Positions 18,365 through 29,733 of a DNA stretch of 51,940 bases are shown piece by piece. The notes beneath the pieces were generated by a model that made no database searches, had not been told where the DNA came from, and saw only the letters and a program-made list of their open reading frames with translations. The DNA is from Fidelibacterota bacterium (GTDB lineage: Bacteria > Fidelibacterota > Marinisomatia > Marinisomatales > TCS55): positions 1 to 51,940 of the forward strand of contig JACNKN010000029.1 of the NCBI GenBank assembly GCA_014382015.1, in the 5' to 3' direction. The number at the start of each line of letters is the position of its first letter. Within the stretch, counting starts at the first letter, position 1. The translations under genes and the position numbers were made by a program.

Positions 18365-18377
18365 TTTCACGTGAAAC
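18364..18377. promoter_or_regulatory. parS centromere-like site overlapping the mnmG start
   Basis: GTTTCACGTGAAAC, a perfect 14-bp palindrome matching the core of the bacterial parS consensus TGTTTCACGTGAAACA. The GTG start codon of mnmG (18371-18373) lies inside it and the last base of the mnmE stop is its first base. It is about 6.5 kb from the proposed oriC, as expected for a ParB loading site. Confidence 0.85.
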
Positions 18378-20248
18378 GATTGCAAAATAAATTTGATATT
18401 ATTGTTGTTGGGGCGGGCCACGCCGGCGTTGAGGCTGCGTTAATTGCCGCGAGGCTTGGGAAAAAGGTTTGTCTCGTTACGCTTGATCTCTTTGCGGTTG
18501 GTCGAATGTCCTGCAATCCCGCCATTGGCGGGTTGGCCAAGGGTCAAATCGTACGTGAAATTGATGTTCTTGGTGGTATAATGGGCTTGGCCACAGATAA
18601 AAGCGGGGTTCAGTTTAAAATACTAAATAGATCAAAAGGTAAATCTGTCTGGTCCCCCAGGGCGCAAGTAGACAAACGACTCTACGAAAAAATTGTTTAT
18701 TCATATATACAAAAAGAAAAAAATATTCATCTGTTTGAGGGTGAGGTTGTTGATGTGCTTATACAAAACAACGCGGTTGGGGGTATTGTGCTGCGGGGGG
18801 GTCATCGCATCTGCTCTCTTGCGGTAATAATAACATGTGGAACCTTTTTGGGTGGCCTTATTCATGTTGGTCAGAAAAAAATTCGTGCGGGGCGAATGGG
18901 AGAAAATAACGCAGAGGGTATCACAGAAGCCCTTGTTTCTCGCGGCTTTGTTGCGGGTCGGCTAAAAACCGGAACACCCCCGAGGCTTGATAAAAACTCT
19001 ATTAACTGGGCTAAAACAACTCCTGTTTTCGGGGACGAAACGCCCGCTCCGTTTTCTTATCAAACGATGTTGTTTGATCCACCAAACATTCCGTGCCATA
19101 CCATAAAAACAAACGTTGTGTGTAAAAATATAATTGCCGAAAATTTATCGAAAAGCCCCATGTTTTCCGGGGATGTTGGCGGTGTTGGGCCGCGATATTG
19201 TCCGTCTATTGAAGATAAGGTTAATCGTTTTTCACACCACGACGAACATACGCTTTTTTTAGAACCGGAGTGGATTAACTCAAATCAAATATATCTGAAC
19301 GGGTTTTCAACAAGCCTGCCGGAGTCTGTTCAGCTGAGGGCACTGCGGGCTGTACCTGCCCTTGAGTCCGTTCGGTTCTTTAGGCCCGGCTATGCAATAG
19401 AATATGATTTTTTCTCACCCTCTCAGCTAAAAGCGTCCCTTGAGACAAAAGATATTTCTGGTTTGTTTTTTGCCGGTCAAATAAACGGCACTTCTGGGTA
19501 TGAAGAGGCGGCAGCCCAAGGTCTTGTTGCTGGTATTAACGCCACACAGTATGTTCGTAATGATTCCCCAATCATCTTATCTCGAGACGAAGCTTACATT
19601 GGAGTGCTTATTGATGATTTAATTACAAAGGATACGCTTGAACCATATCGAATGTTTACGTCGCGCGCCGAATATCGAATTCTGCTTCGGTTTTCAAATG
19701 CACATACGCGTCTTATAAAAAAATCTGAAAAGTTTTCCTTGCTGGACCACCGGGGGCTAAACAAAATTAGGAAAATCCAATGCGGGCTTAATGCGATTGT
19801 TGCCTCTTTAGATTCGACCGTATCCCCCATCGAAATAAACGAAACACTGGTTCGGCTAAAAGAAACACCTATTAAACAAAAAACACCGGCAACCACTCTT
19901 CTTCGGCGACCTTCTCTGGAAATCCGTGACCTTCCTAAGTCTATTTTTTCTAAAGGGGCTGGCACAAGCATACCGCCCCCCTTTGTCTATGAAAGCTATA
20001 TAGAGGCAGAGGCTATAATTAAATATGAAGGGTATATTAAAAGACAAAACAAACAGGTGCGCCGGATGAAAAAACAGGAGAACGTTTTAATTCCAAGCCT
20101 CTTTAATTATAACGCTATAACCGGGCTTTCTTTAGAAGCAAAAGAAAAATTTAGCCGGGTCAGGCCACAAACGCTTGGACAGGCACAGAGAATTTCTGGC
20201 ATTACACCGGCCGATGTTTCTGTTTTATCTATAATGCTGGTTACATAA
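18371..20248 (+). CDS. mnmG: tRNA uridine-5-carboxymethylaminomethyl modification enzyme MnmG (GidA)
   Basis: FAD-dependent partner of MnmE in wobble-uridine modification. It is 625 residues. The FAD-binding Rossmann motif VVGAGHAGVEAALIAARLG is at the N-terminus, followed by MSCNPAIGGLAKGQIVREID, GRLKTGTPPRLDK, the C-terminal FAD block INGTSGYEEAAAQGLVAGIN and FTSRAEYRILLR, all hallmarks of the family. The start is GTG at 18371; an in-frame stop at 18362-18364 rules out any earlier start. That GTG sits inside a parS palindrome and no Shine-Dalgarno sequence is visible, so ParB binding could influence its expression. rsmG, parA and parB, which often follow, are absent; mfd comes next. Confidence 0.97.
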   Translation: MKRLQNKFDIIVVGAGHAGVEAALIAARLGKKVCLVTLDLFAVGRMSCNPAIGGLAKGQIVREIDVLGGIMGLATDKSGVQFKILNRSKGKSVWSPRAQVDKRLYEKIVYSYIQKEKNIHLFEGEVVDVLIQNNAVGGIVLRGGHRICSLAVIITCGTFLGGLIHVGQKKIRAGRMGENNAEGITEALVSRGFVAGRLKTGTPPRLDKNSINWAKTTPVFGDETPAPFSYQTMLFDPPNIPCHTIKTNVVCKNIIAENLSKSPMFSGDVGGVGPRYCPSIEDKVNRFSHHDEHTLFLEPEWINSNQIYLNGFSTSLPESVQLRALRAVPALESVRFFRPGYAIEYDFFSPSQLKASLETKDISGLFFAGQINGTSGYEEAAAQGLVAGINATQYVRNDSPIILSRDEAYIGVLIDDLITKDTLEPYRMFTSRAEYRILLRFSNAHTRLIKKSEKFSLLDHRGLNKIRKIQCGLNAIVASLDSTVSPIEINETLVRLKETPIKQKTPATTLLRRPSLEIRDLPKSIFSKGAGTSIPPPFVYESYIEAEAIIKYEGYIKRQNKQVRRMKKQENVLIPSLFNYNAITGLSLEAKEKFSRVRPQTLGQAQRISGITPADVSVLSIMLVT

Positions 20249-20253
20249 ATATT

Positions 20254-20267
20254 GTTTCACGTGAAAC
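20254..20267. promoter_or_regulatory. parS centromere-like site between mnmG and mfd
   Basis: A second GTTTCACGTGAAAC palindrome. With flanks it reads TGTTTCACGTGAAACT, 15 of 16 bases of the parS consensus. It lies in the 31-bp gap after the mnmG stop and 12 bp before the mfd start codon, about 4.6 kb from the proposed oriC. Confidence 0.88.
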
Positions 20268-20279
20268 TGGTTTCTGGTT

Positions 20280-23200
20280 TTGTTATCAAATTTATTTAAA
20301 ACCGTTTCTTTATCGTCACCCTTTTGTGCAATAAAAGCGCACGTTAAAGACACTGAGGGCTTTACTCTAAATTTAAATAATCCGTCTGCGCGGGCGCTTT
20401 TTCTATCAGTTCTTTTTCAAGAAATGTCCAAGCCAATGGCTGTTGTTTGTGAAAACAGCACAAGCGCGGATGCTTTCTTTTCTGATTTTTTGAGTTTGCT
20501 TGGGGGCGATGTTTTTAATTTTCCTGATTATAGAAAAGACCTTGCATCTGTCCCCGGTTTTGTCTCTAATAATCGTGTTCATTTTTCTCGTTCTTTAAAT
20601 GCCCTCTACTCTAGGCGTTGTGGTGTTTTTATATCCTCTTTAGATGCCTTAAGGTGTCCTACTTTTTCTCAAGAAATGCGCGGCGAACACACCCTTGTGT
20701 TTAAGCCTGGTGTTGTGATTGATCGGAATAATGTTTTGAAAAAGTTGATACTTTGGAAATACGAGGAGGTTGATCATTCGTGTTCTCCGAACACGTTTGC
20801 AGTTCGGGGTGGCGTTTTGGATGTTTTTCCCTTATATGCACAAGAACCGGTTCGAATCGAATTTTTTGGAAATAAAATTGATTCAATTCGAGTCTATAGC
20901 CCTACAACTCAATTGTCTTCTAAAAAGCTCATAGAGTTTAGCCTCCTCCCGCCTGTGGTTGGTGGGGGAGATTCTCAACCAACACTTTTAGATTCGTTGA
21001 TGTTCGTTTGTGGTGTTGTATTATACATAACCGAGGGTTCTGTTTCTTTTTTATCTGGTGAAAACAAAATAGATGTTTTTGCTGAATCTCTCTCTATCGA
21101 AAAATTTTCTTCCTCGGTTCAACAAAAAATGGTTGGCCGCATAATTGACCTTTTTCCGGCTGGATCTGTTTATCTGTTTAATCCCTTTGGTGGGGTGTTT
21201 CCTCGGAGTTCTGAGATGCGCGAGATTAATGCTGGCCTTCGCCTTGGATTCTCTTTGCCTTCTGTGGGGGTGGCCTGTTTTAATTTGCCGCGTAAAAATA
21301 ACAACCGTAGAAATATCTTCGATGTTCTTGGTTCAAAAAAACACCACGAGAGAATATCTTCTTTGACTGACCTCGCCTGGGGGGATTATCTTGTTCATAT
21401 AGACTATGGAGTTGGTATTTATCGCGGATTAAAGGTCGTGGGGGGCGGTGGAGCTCAAGAAGAAAATATAAAAATCGAATATGCTGGGGGTGACTTGGTG
21501 TATGTGCCTATAAACAGGTTCGGCCGAGTTCATAAGTATATAGGTGGGGGTAGTCTTTCTCCAAAAATTGCACGGCTTGGTTCCGTTTCTTGGGAAAAGC
21601 AAAAGGCCCTGACAAAGAAAAGTGCCGCGGATGTTGTTGACCATCTTGTGGCTTTATACCAAGCCCGGTCAAAACCCCGGGGTTTTCTCTATGTTAAAAA
21701 CGACAACTTAATGCAAAAACTTGAGGACAGTTTTCCCTTTCAAGAAACCGAAGACCAGCTGAGCGCTATAAAAGATATTAATGATGATTTAGATCGAAAT
21801 ACCCCGATGGACAGGCTGGTTTATGGTGATGTGGGGTTTGGCAAGACCGAGGTTGCTCTCCGCGCAGCAATGCGCGCCATTCTTTCTGGAAAAAGTGTCT
21901 TTTTTCTCTCTCCGACAACCGTGCTTTCAGATCAGCACTATATTACCTGCCAAAACCGATTGGGTGCGCTTGGTGTTACTGTTGAGCTTCTTTCGCGCTT
22001 TCGGACAAAAAAGGAACAATTCTTAATTTTAGAAAGACTTCACAATAAAAAGATTGATGTTTTGGTTGGGACTCATCGAATCTTAAACGACGATGTTTCT
22101 ACAGAAAACCTAGGGCTTTTGGTTGTTGACGAAGAACACCGTTTTGGTGTGAGACATAAAGAACACATTCGGCGACTAAAAAACCGTGTGGACGTTTTAA
22201 CGTTGACCGCAACGCCAATTCCAAGAACGTTACAACAATCTTTGGTGGGAATTCGAGACACTTCCAAAATTGAAACGCCGCCTCAAGAGCGGCTCCCAAT
22301 TAAAACTTTGGTTGTACCTTTTAATTGGCCATATATAAAAAAAGCTATTCAAAAAGAGATGGATCGCGATGGACAAGTTTATTTTTTACATAACGACATT
22401 AAAAGTCTTTCTTTTATATATAAAAAAATTGCCTCCTTTTTTCCTGAGGCGCGCGTTGAGATTGGTCATGGTCAAATGTCCAGCCGACAACTTGAAAAAA
22501 CCATTTTATCTTTTTTTCGTGGTGATGTTGATATCTTAATCTGTACAACGATAATTGAGTCGGGGTTGGATGTCCCAAACGCAAATACAATTATTATCAA
22601 CAACGCACACACACTTGGGTTGTCACAGTTATATCAAATCCGCGGGCGCGTTGGGCGTGGAAAAAAACAGGCCTTTTGTCATTTGTGTGTCCCGCTTGAT
22701 TCCCAACTTCTTCCGGGGGCCTATCAAAGATTAAAGGCAATTGAATATTATTCTGATCTTGGGTCTGGATATCAAATTGCCATGAAAGATATGGAAATCC
22801 GCGGGGCAGGAAATTTATTTGGTTATGAGCAAAGCGGCCAAATTTCTACAGTGGGGTTTGAGCTCTACAATAAAATACTCAACCAGGCCCTTGTTGAAAA
22901 AAGAGGGGGGCGTGTTGTTGTAAAAAAAGAAAAGCTCTCTGTTGTTTGTTCTGGGAGTGCGCAGATATGTCTTGATTATATGCCCCTTGTTCAAGACAGG
23001 TTATATTTTTATCAAAAAATATCTGAAGCAATAACTGTAGGCGACGTCGATGTTGTTTATAATGAATTGGTGGACCGCTTTGGCAAAATTACAGCTGAAA
23101 CGAACAATCTTTTTAAAATAACTTATATTCAGTGTTCGCTTTACCCCTATCCTTTTTCAAGGTGTAAAATAATGACTTCTGAGTTTTCTCTTGTCTTAAA

Positions 23201-23399
23201 TGCTGTGCCTGGCGGGGTGGGTCCGCAAGGGTTTTTTGTTTTACTACAAAAAACCTTTAATAACTGTGGTCGTCCGTTTAAGCTTAAAGAGGGGCCGGCG
23301 GGGTCATTAATTCTTTCTTTCAAAACAGAGTCGCTTAAAGATTCTTTTTCTTTTTCTGATAAATTTGTAGAATTGTTTTCTCAACTTGCTGGTGAGTAA
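20280..23399 (+). CDS. mfd: Transcription-repair coupling factor Mfd
   Basis: DNA translocase that removes stalled RNA polymerase and recruits UvrA. The 1039-residue protein has the N-terminal UvrB-like domain (about 1-300), an RNA-polymerase-interacting domain (WGDYLVHIDYGVGIYRG, about 365-450) and the RecG-like helicase core. The core shows Walker A YGDVGFGKTEVALRAA, SPTTVLSDQHY, the DEEHRFG box, TATPIPRT and GRVGRGKKQAFCHL, followed by a C-terminal TRCF domain. The most likely start is TTG at 20280, because the frame is closed upstream at 20262-20264 and the first ATG would remove about 50 conserved residues. It is somewhat shorter than the roughly 1150 residues of the E. coli protein. Confidence 0.95.
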   Translation: MLSNLFKTVSLSSPFCAIKAHVKDTEGFTLNLNNPSARALFLSVLFQEMSKPMAVVCENSTSADAFFSDFLSLLGGDVFNFPDYRKDLASVPGFVSNNRVHFSRSLNALYSRRCGVFISSLDALRCPTFSQEMRGEHTLVFKPGVVIDRNNVLKKLILWKYEEVDHSCSPNTFAVRGGVLDVFPLYAQEPVRIEFFGNKIDSIRVYSPTTQLSSKKLIEFSLLPPVVGGGDSQPTLLDSLMFVCGVVLYITEGSVSFLSGENKIDVFAESLSIEKFSSSVQQKMVGRIIDLFPAGSVYLFNPFGGVFPRSSEMREINAGLRLGFSLPSVGVACFNLPRKNNNRRNIFDVLGSKKHHERISSLTDLAWGDYLVHIDYGVGIYRGLKVVGGGGAQEENIKIEYAGGDLVYVPINRFGRVHKYIGGGSLSPKIARLGSVSWEKQKALTKKSAADVVDHLVALYQARSKPRGFLYVKNDNLMQKLEDSFPFQETEDQLSAIKDINDDLDRNTPMDRLVYGDVGFGKTEVALRAAMRAILSGKSVFFLSPTTVLSDQHYITCQNRLGALGVTVELLSRFRTKKEQFLILERLHNKKIDVLVGTHRILNDDVSTENLGLLVVDEEHRFGVRHKEHIRRLKNRVDVLTLTATPIPRTLQQSLVGIRDTSKIETPPQERLPIKTLVVPFNWPYIKKAIQKEMDRDGQVYFLHNDIKSLSFIYKKIASFFPEARVEIGHGQMSSRQLEKTILSFFRGDVDILICTTIIESGLDVPNANTIIINNAHTLGLSQLYQIRGRVGRGKKQAFCHLCVPLDSQLLPGAYQRLKAIEYYSDLGSGYQIAMKDMEIRGAGNLFGYEQSGQISTVGFELYNKILNQALVEKRGGRVVVKKEKLSVVCSGSAQICLDYMPLVQDRLYFYQKISEAITVGDVDVVYNELVDRFGKITAETNNLFKITYIQCSLYPYPFSRCKIMTSEFSLVLNAVPGGVGPQGFFVLLQKTFNNCGRPFKLKEGPAGSLILSFKTESLKDSFSFSDKFVELFSQLAGE

Positions 23400-23441
23400 T
23401 TTCTCTTGGGCGTTTACATAGAAATTGGAACTAATGCTCTA

Positions 23442-23486
23442 AAAAAAGATAAAACCGTTACCCAAAAACAGGGTGTTATCTTTTTT
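23442..23486 (+). terminator. Rho-independent-like terminator after mfd
   Basis: The left arm (23442-23456) and right arm (23472-23486) pair over 15 bp with one mismatch. The loop is 15 bases and the right arm ends in six T. It lies between the mfd stop and the surA-like ATG at 23515, which argues that the chaperone gene starts downstream of it rather than at the in-frame 23473 start inside the hairpin. Confidence 0.6.
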
Positions 23487-23514
23487 CATTGATATGCACA
23501 CCACAGGACCACGA

Positions 23515-24846
23515 ATGAATTACAAAAAAACGTTATTGTTACTGTTTTTTTCTATCCTTTTGCCGCAACAGGGGGAAGCAAACACAACAAGCGATGAGCC
23601 TCTTACAGATAATGAATTAAACCATCGGCCGGCAATTGATGGAATTGCTGCAATTGTTGGTGACAAAACAATCTTAAAAAGTGATATAAATCAGGCGCTC
23701 TCGATGGCCATTTTTCAACGTCAACTTAACCCAAACAAAGATGCAGATGAAATACTTCGCCTCAAAAAAGAAATCACACGATCTGTCGTTGATCGTAAGG
23801 TTATTTTGGTTATGGCGGAACTTGATTCTATTGTTGTCCAGGACAAAGAGGTTGATCGAACCCTAGAAGAACAAATTAACAATATCATCGCACAGGCCGG
23901 CGGTGAAGACGCTGCTGAAAAAGCCATTGGGCAACCCCTGCGGGTTTTTCGCAGAGAATATTGGTATGATATTAAAGATATGCTGGTTGCACAAAAATAT
24001 CAACAGGGTCTTATCGGTAAAATCTCTGTAAACAAAAAAGAGGTTACTTCCTTTTTTGAATCCTACCGCGATAGCATTGCCCCATTTCCAACGACTGTAA
24101 AATTGCGACACCTCCTTATAAAAATTGAGCCGGGTGCAGAACAAATTAACAAAACGATTTCTTTACTTAAGAGCCTAAGGGAGAAAATATTAGATGGAGA
24201 AACAACTTTTGAATCTGTCGCGACTCAATATTCTCAAGATCCAGGCTCTAAAAACAGTGGTGGTTCTCTTGGTTTTGTCCGTCGCGGCAATCTTGTTACT
24301 GAGTTTGAATCTGTCGCCTTTACGCTTAAGCCTGGAGAAATAAGTCTCCCGGTAAAAACAGAATTTGGTTATCACATTATAGAAACACAGGAAATTGTTG
24401 GAGAAAAAATAAAAGTTCGACACATTTTACTTAGTCCACCGCTCACAGATGACGATGAATCCATAGCATACAGTCGGGCGCTTTCTCTTAAAGACTCTTC
24501 TAAAACAATTGCGGATTTTATATCCACAATTAAAAAGCACTCGATGGACGACCAAACAAAAGAGAACGGTGGAAACCTCGGCTGGGTTGATCCTGGCAAT
24601 TATCCAATACCAGAGTTTGGGCTCGTGCTTGGCCAAATTAGTCAAAACGAATGTGAGGGGCCTATACAATCTGAGTTTGGCTATCACTTACTTTGGGTTG
24701 AGGCGACTAAACTCGGCGGGCCGGCTGACCTGTTAAAACACTGGAATGAAATAGAATTGCTTGCGCTAAATAAAAAAAGGTCCGAATGGTTTGGGGGTTG
24801 GGTTGCCGATGCTAGAAAAAATTTCTATATAAACATCCTTGACTGA
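23515..24846 (+). CDS. surA: SurA-like periplasmic peptidyl-prolyl cis-trans isomerase/chaperone
   Basis: A periplasmic chaperone helping outer-membrane proteins fold. With the ATG at 23515 the protein is 443 residues with a clear signal peptide (MNYKKTLLLLFFSILLPQQG). A SurA N-terminal domain follows (GIAAIVGDKTILKSDINQAL, Trigger-like helices to about 200), then two parvulin domains: the first around LRHLLIKIEPGAE through GGSLGFVRRG and FGYHIIETQ, the second around VRHILLSPP through GGNLGWVDPGNYP and FGYHLLWVE. This is the SurA domain order. The gene ends directly at the proposed replication origin. It is preceded by a terminator-like hairpin, so it may have its own promoter. The gene symbol is by architecture. 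Confidence 0.85.
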   Translation: MNYKKTLLLLFFSILLPQQGEANTTSDEPLTDNELNHRPAIDGIAAIVGDKTILKSDINQALSMAIFQRQLNPNKDADEILRLKKEITRSVVDRKVILVMAELDSIVVQDKEVDRTLEEQINNIIAQAGGEDAAEKAIGQPLRVFRREYWYDIKDMLVAQKYQQGLIGKISVNKKEVTSFFESYRDSIAPFPTTVKLRHLLIKIEPGAEQINKTISLLKSLREKILDGETTFESVATQYSQDPGSKNSGGSLGFVRRGNLVTEFESVAFTLKPGEISLPVKTEFGYHIIETQEIVGEKIKVRHILLSPPLTDDDESIAYSRALSLKDSSKTIADFISTIKKHSMDDQTKENGGNLGWVDPGNYPIPEFGLVLGQISQNECEGPIQSEFGYHLLWVEATKLGGPADLLKHWNEIELLALNKKRSEWFGGWVADARKNFYINILD

Positions 24847-25220
24847 GAGTTTTTCCACAGTTTCAACATCCTTTTTCCACATACAAAAAGACCGGGGGCT
24901 TTCTTTTGTTGTTAGGCCTTTTATGTGGAAAACTTTATAGTTTTCCACTGTTATCTCGCTGTTTTCCACATAAAGTATTGGTTAAGGTTTCTCAAAAAAA
25001 TCTCTTTATTTTTTAAGCTGTTTGAGTTGGTTTTCTTTTTTCCGTTTTTATCCACACTATTATAATTAATCTCTTTATATTTTAAACTCCTTTTTAAATA
25101 CAAAATACACAATTATAGACGGAAAATTGCTTGTTAAAACACGCTAATTTCATTAATGTCGTTCGACTTTTAAAGGCATAAACTTTTGATTAAAACCATA
25201 TAGCTTATTTGGAAATAAAC
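24847..25220. other. Probable chromosomal replication origin (oriC)
   Basis: The only long gap in the window (374 bp), between surA and dnaN. Five DnaA-box variants cluster at its left: TTTTCCACA at 24851-24859, 24873-24881 and 24962-24970 on the plus strand, its complement at 24924-24932, and TTTTCCACT at 24941-24949. A perfect TTATCCACA lies at 25048-25056. An AT-rich stretch follows (about 25057-25120). Two 16-base near-identical direct repeats (TCTCTTTATTTTTTAA at 25001-25016 and TCTCTTTATATTTTAA at 25070-25085) resemble the AT-rich 13-mers of the E. coli origin. Plus-strand A/T bias reverses across this gap. The dnaN promoter must also lie here. Confidence 0.85.
25001..25120. other. Candidate DNA unwinding element of oriC
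   Basis: AT-rich segment flanking the perfect DnaA box at 25048-25056 and holding the two 16-base direct repeats that differ at one position (starts 69 bp apart). The core ATCTCTTTAT resembles the GATCTNTTNTTTT pattern of E. coli 13-mers. The assignment as the melting region is inference from composition and position. Confidence 0.6.
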
Positions 25221-26339
25221 ATGAAAATTTCAACATCAAAAACAGAACTCCAGTCAGCACTACAAAAACTATCTAAGGCTACACCAACCCGATCCACCCT
25301 GCCCATTTTAAGCAATGTTCTTTTTACCGTTCAAGAGGGCGGAACAGTTCTAAGAACCACAGATTTAGAAATTACAATTATAGTAAACCTTCCCACCAGC
25401 GTTGAATTACCAGGGAGCGTTGCCATCCCGATTCAGACGTTATTGGATATAACAAATGAACTTTCTGACGATACGAGGATTACGCTTACTTCAGACGAAA
25501 ACAACAAGATAGAAATGGTTACAGAGGTGGGCTCATATGATATCATGGGAAAACCAGCCGAAGAGTTCCCCGCAATTCCAGAAGTTGACAATAGAAAAGC
25601 TACCGGAGTATCTGCAAGAGCACTTAAAGATTTAATATCGAAAACATCTTTTGCGGTAAGCCGGGACGAGCTCAAGCCGGCACTAACAGGCGTTCTTTTT
25701 CGTTTTGGTAAAAACGAGCTGACAGCAGTTGCCACCGATGGACATCGGCTCGTGAGATATACAAGAAATGATTACACAACAGATGAATTTTCTGGTGATG
25801 TAATTGTTCCGAGAAAATTCTTAAGCCTCCTTTTGGGTGTATTAAGCGGTGAGGATTCAATCAAAATGTGGATGGGGGAGAACCACATGACAACATCCAT
25901 AGGAGAGGATACGTATTTTACCCGGATAATAGATGAAAGATTCCCAGACTTTGAAAGCGTTATACCCAAAGACAACGACAAAGAATTTTCAGCAAGTCAG
26001 GGTGAATTATTATCAGCCGTTCGGCGTGTATCTATTTTCTCTAATAAATCAACGCACCAAATTGCACTTAGGCTAAATAAAGAGAAGTCTCAAATAACAA
26101 CAGAAGACCCGGAAAAATCATCAAAAGCGCAGGAAAAAATTTCAGGAGAATTTGACGGAGAGGATTTGGTGATCGGATATAATGCATTATATTTAAAAGA
26201 CATATTATCACACGTAGACAACGAAAAAGTAATTATTAAACTTAAGACGCCAATAAGCGCAGCGCTTTTTTATCCAGGGGTCCAAAAAGAAAACGCAAAC
26301 CTGACAATGCTTCTAATGCCAATTCGTTTAAACGATTAG
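25221..26339 (+). CDS. dnaN: DNA polymerase III sliding clamp (beta subunit)
   Basis: The ring-shaped processivity clamp for the replicative polymerase. From the ATG at 25221 the product is 372 residues (MKISTSKTELQSALQKLSKA), the normal length. A TTG four codons upstream is less likely. The three repeated clamp domains are evident, with conserved blocks such as TRSTLPILSNVLF, ISKTSFAVSRDELKPALTGV, AVATDGHRLVRY, VPRKFLSLL and the C-terminal LLMPIRL. It is the first gene to the right of oriC and heads the dnaN-recF-dciA-gyrB-gyrA-yggS series. Confidence 0.97.
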   Translation: MKISTSKTELQSALQKLSKATPTRSTLPILSNVLFTVQEGGTVLRTTDLEITIIVNLPTSVELPGSVAIPIQTLLDITNELSDDTRITLTSDENNKIEMVTEVGSYDIMGKPAEEFPAIPEVDNRKATGVSARALKDLISKTSFAVSRDELKPALTGVLFRFGKNELTAVATDGHRLVRYTRNDYTTDEFSGDVIVPRKFLSLLLGVLSGEDSIKMWMGENHMTTSIGEDTYFTRIIDERFPDFESVIPKDNDKEFSASQGELLSAVRRVSIFSNKSTHQIALRLNKEKSQITTEDPEKSSKAQEKISGEFDGEDLVIGYNALYLKDILSHVDNEKVIIKLKTPISAALFYPGVQKENANLTMLLMPIRLND

Positions 26340-26400
26340 GTTTTGGCATTCTTAATTAATAAAGAAGCAACATACACCAAATTCATTTTGTGGAAATTTA

Positions 26401-27473
26401 TTGGCAATGCCAATCGATAGAATTCATATGGTATCATTTAGAAACCACGAAAGTTTAGACATGGAGTTTAGCCCGGGAATTAATGTTATTTGGGGTGAAA
26501 ATGGATCGGGGAAAACGGCTGTATTAGAAGCAATTCACCTTTTATCAATAGGTAACAGTTTCCGCACAAACAAAACAATTGAAATAATAAAATACAAAGA
26601 AGAAGCCTTCCGGGTAGAGGGCGTTTTTTTATCAAAAACAAAAACAGACAAAATATTGTTTTCACAGGGAAAAGACCATCGCCGAAAAATAAAAATAAAC
26701 GGAAACAGCGCCGGAATAAAAGAACTTGTGGGACAAAATCCAGTTATAATACTATCACCAGAGGAACAGCGCATAACAAAGGGCGCCCCAAAAGACCGGC
26801 GCAAGTACTTTGACCAACTATATTCTACGGTATCAAAAACATATTTCGAAAATTTATCGACATATGTTACAACCCTCAAACAAAGAAACGCCCTTCTAAA
26901 AGAAAAACAAAGTAAGTTAAATTTTGATGTTTGGGACGAATCTCTTTCCGAATTCGGTGCCCGGGTTTGGGAAGAAAAACGGAAATTAAGCCAGCAATTT
27001 AAAGAACATTTATCTGCCGTCTCAACCTCCTACGGCGATGGATCAATTGTTGTAGCAATGGTGGGCGGAAACATAAAGACAAACAAAAGCGAAATGATAG
27101 GACTGCTACAAGAAGCGCGGATAAAGGATGTCGTTACCACCCAGACTTCTGTTGGGCCACACAGGGATAAAATAAATTTTCTGTTTAATGATAAAAAACT
27201 GAGGAACTTCGGCTCCCAGGGAGAACATAAAATTGCACTTGTACTCATAAAGCTTGCTGAATATATTTTTATTAAAGAAAAAACAGGAAAAGGACCCACG
27301 CTTCTTTTGGACGATCTGTTTGCAAAGTTAGACCTAAACAGAAGTGACGCCGTGTTTGAGCTTTTAAAGAAAAAGACCCAAACAATTATAACAAATACAG
27401 ATTTATTCAAGATAGAAAACCACGGTATAAAACTTGATGGCACCAACAATAAAAGTTTTCACCTGGCAAGGTA

Positions 27474-27474
<1 letters not shown>
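26401..27474 (+). CDS. recF: DNA replication and repair protein RecF
   Basis: SMC-like ATPase that helps load RecA on gapped DNA and links repair with replication. It is 357 residues from a TTG at 26401; an ATG two codons later (26407) is an equally good start. Walker A GENGSGKT is at about 32-39, the signature-type block LRNFGSQGEHKIALVLIKLAEY and Walker B LLLDDLFAKLD are near the C-terminus. It lies 61 bp after dnaN and its stop codon overlaps the GTG start of the DUF721 gene by one base, the standard origin-region order. Confidence 0.95.
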
Positions 27475-29716
<2,242 letters not shown>

Positions 29717-29733
29717 AACAGTAGGAAATATTT

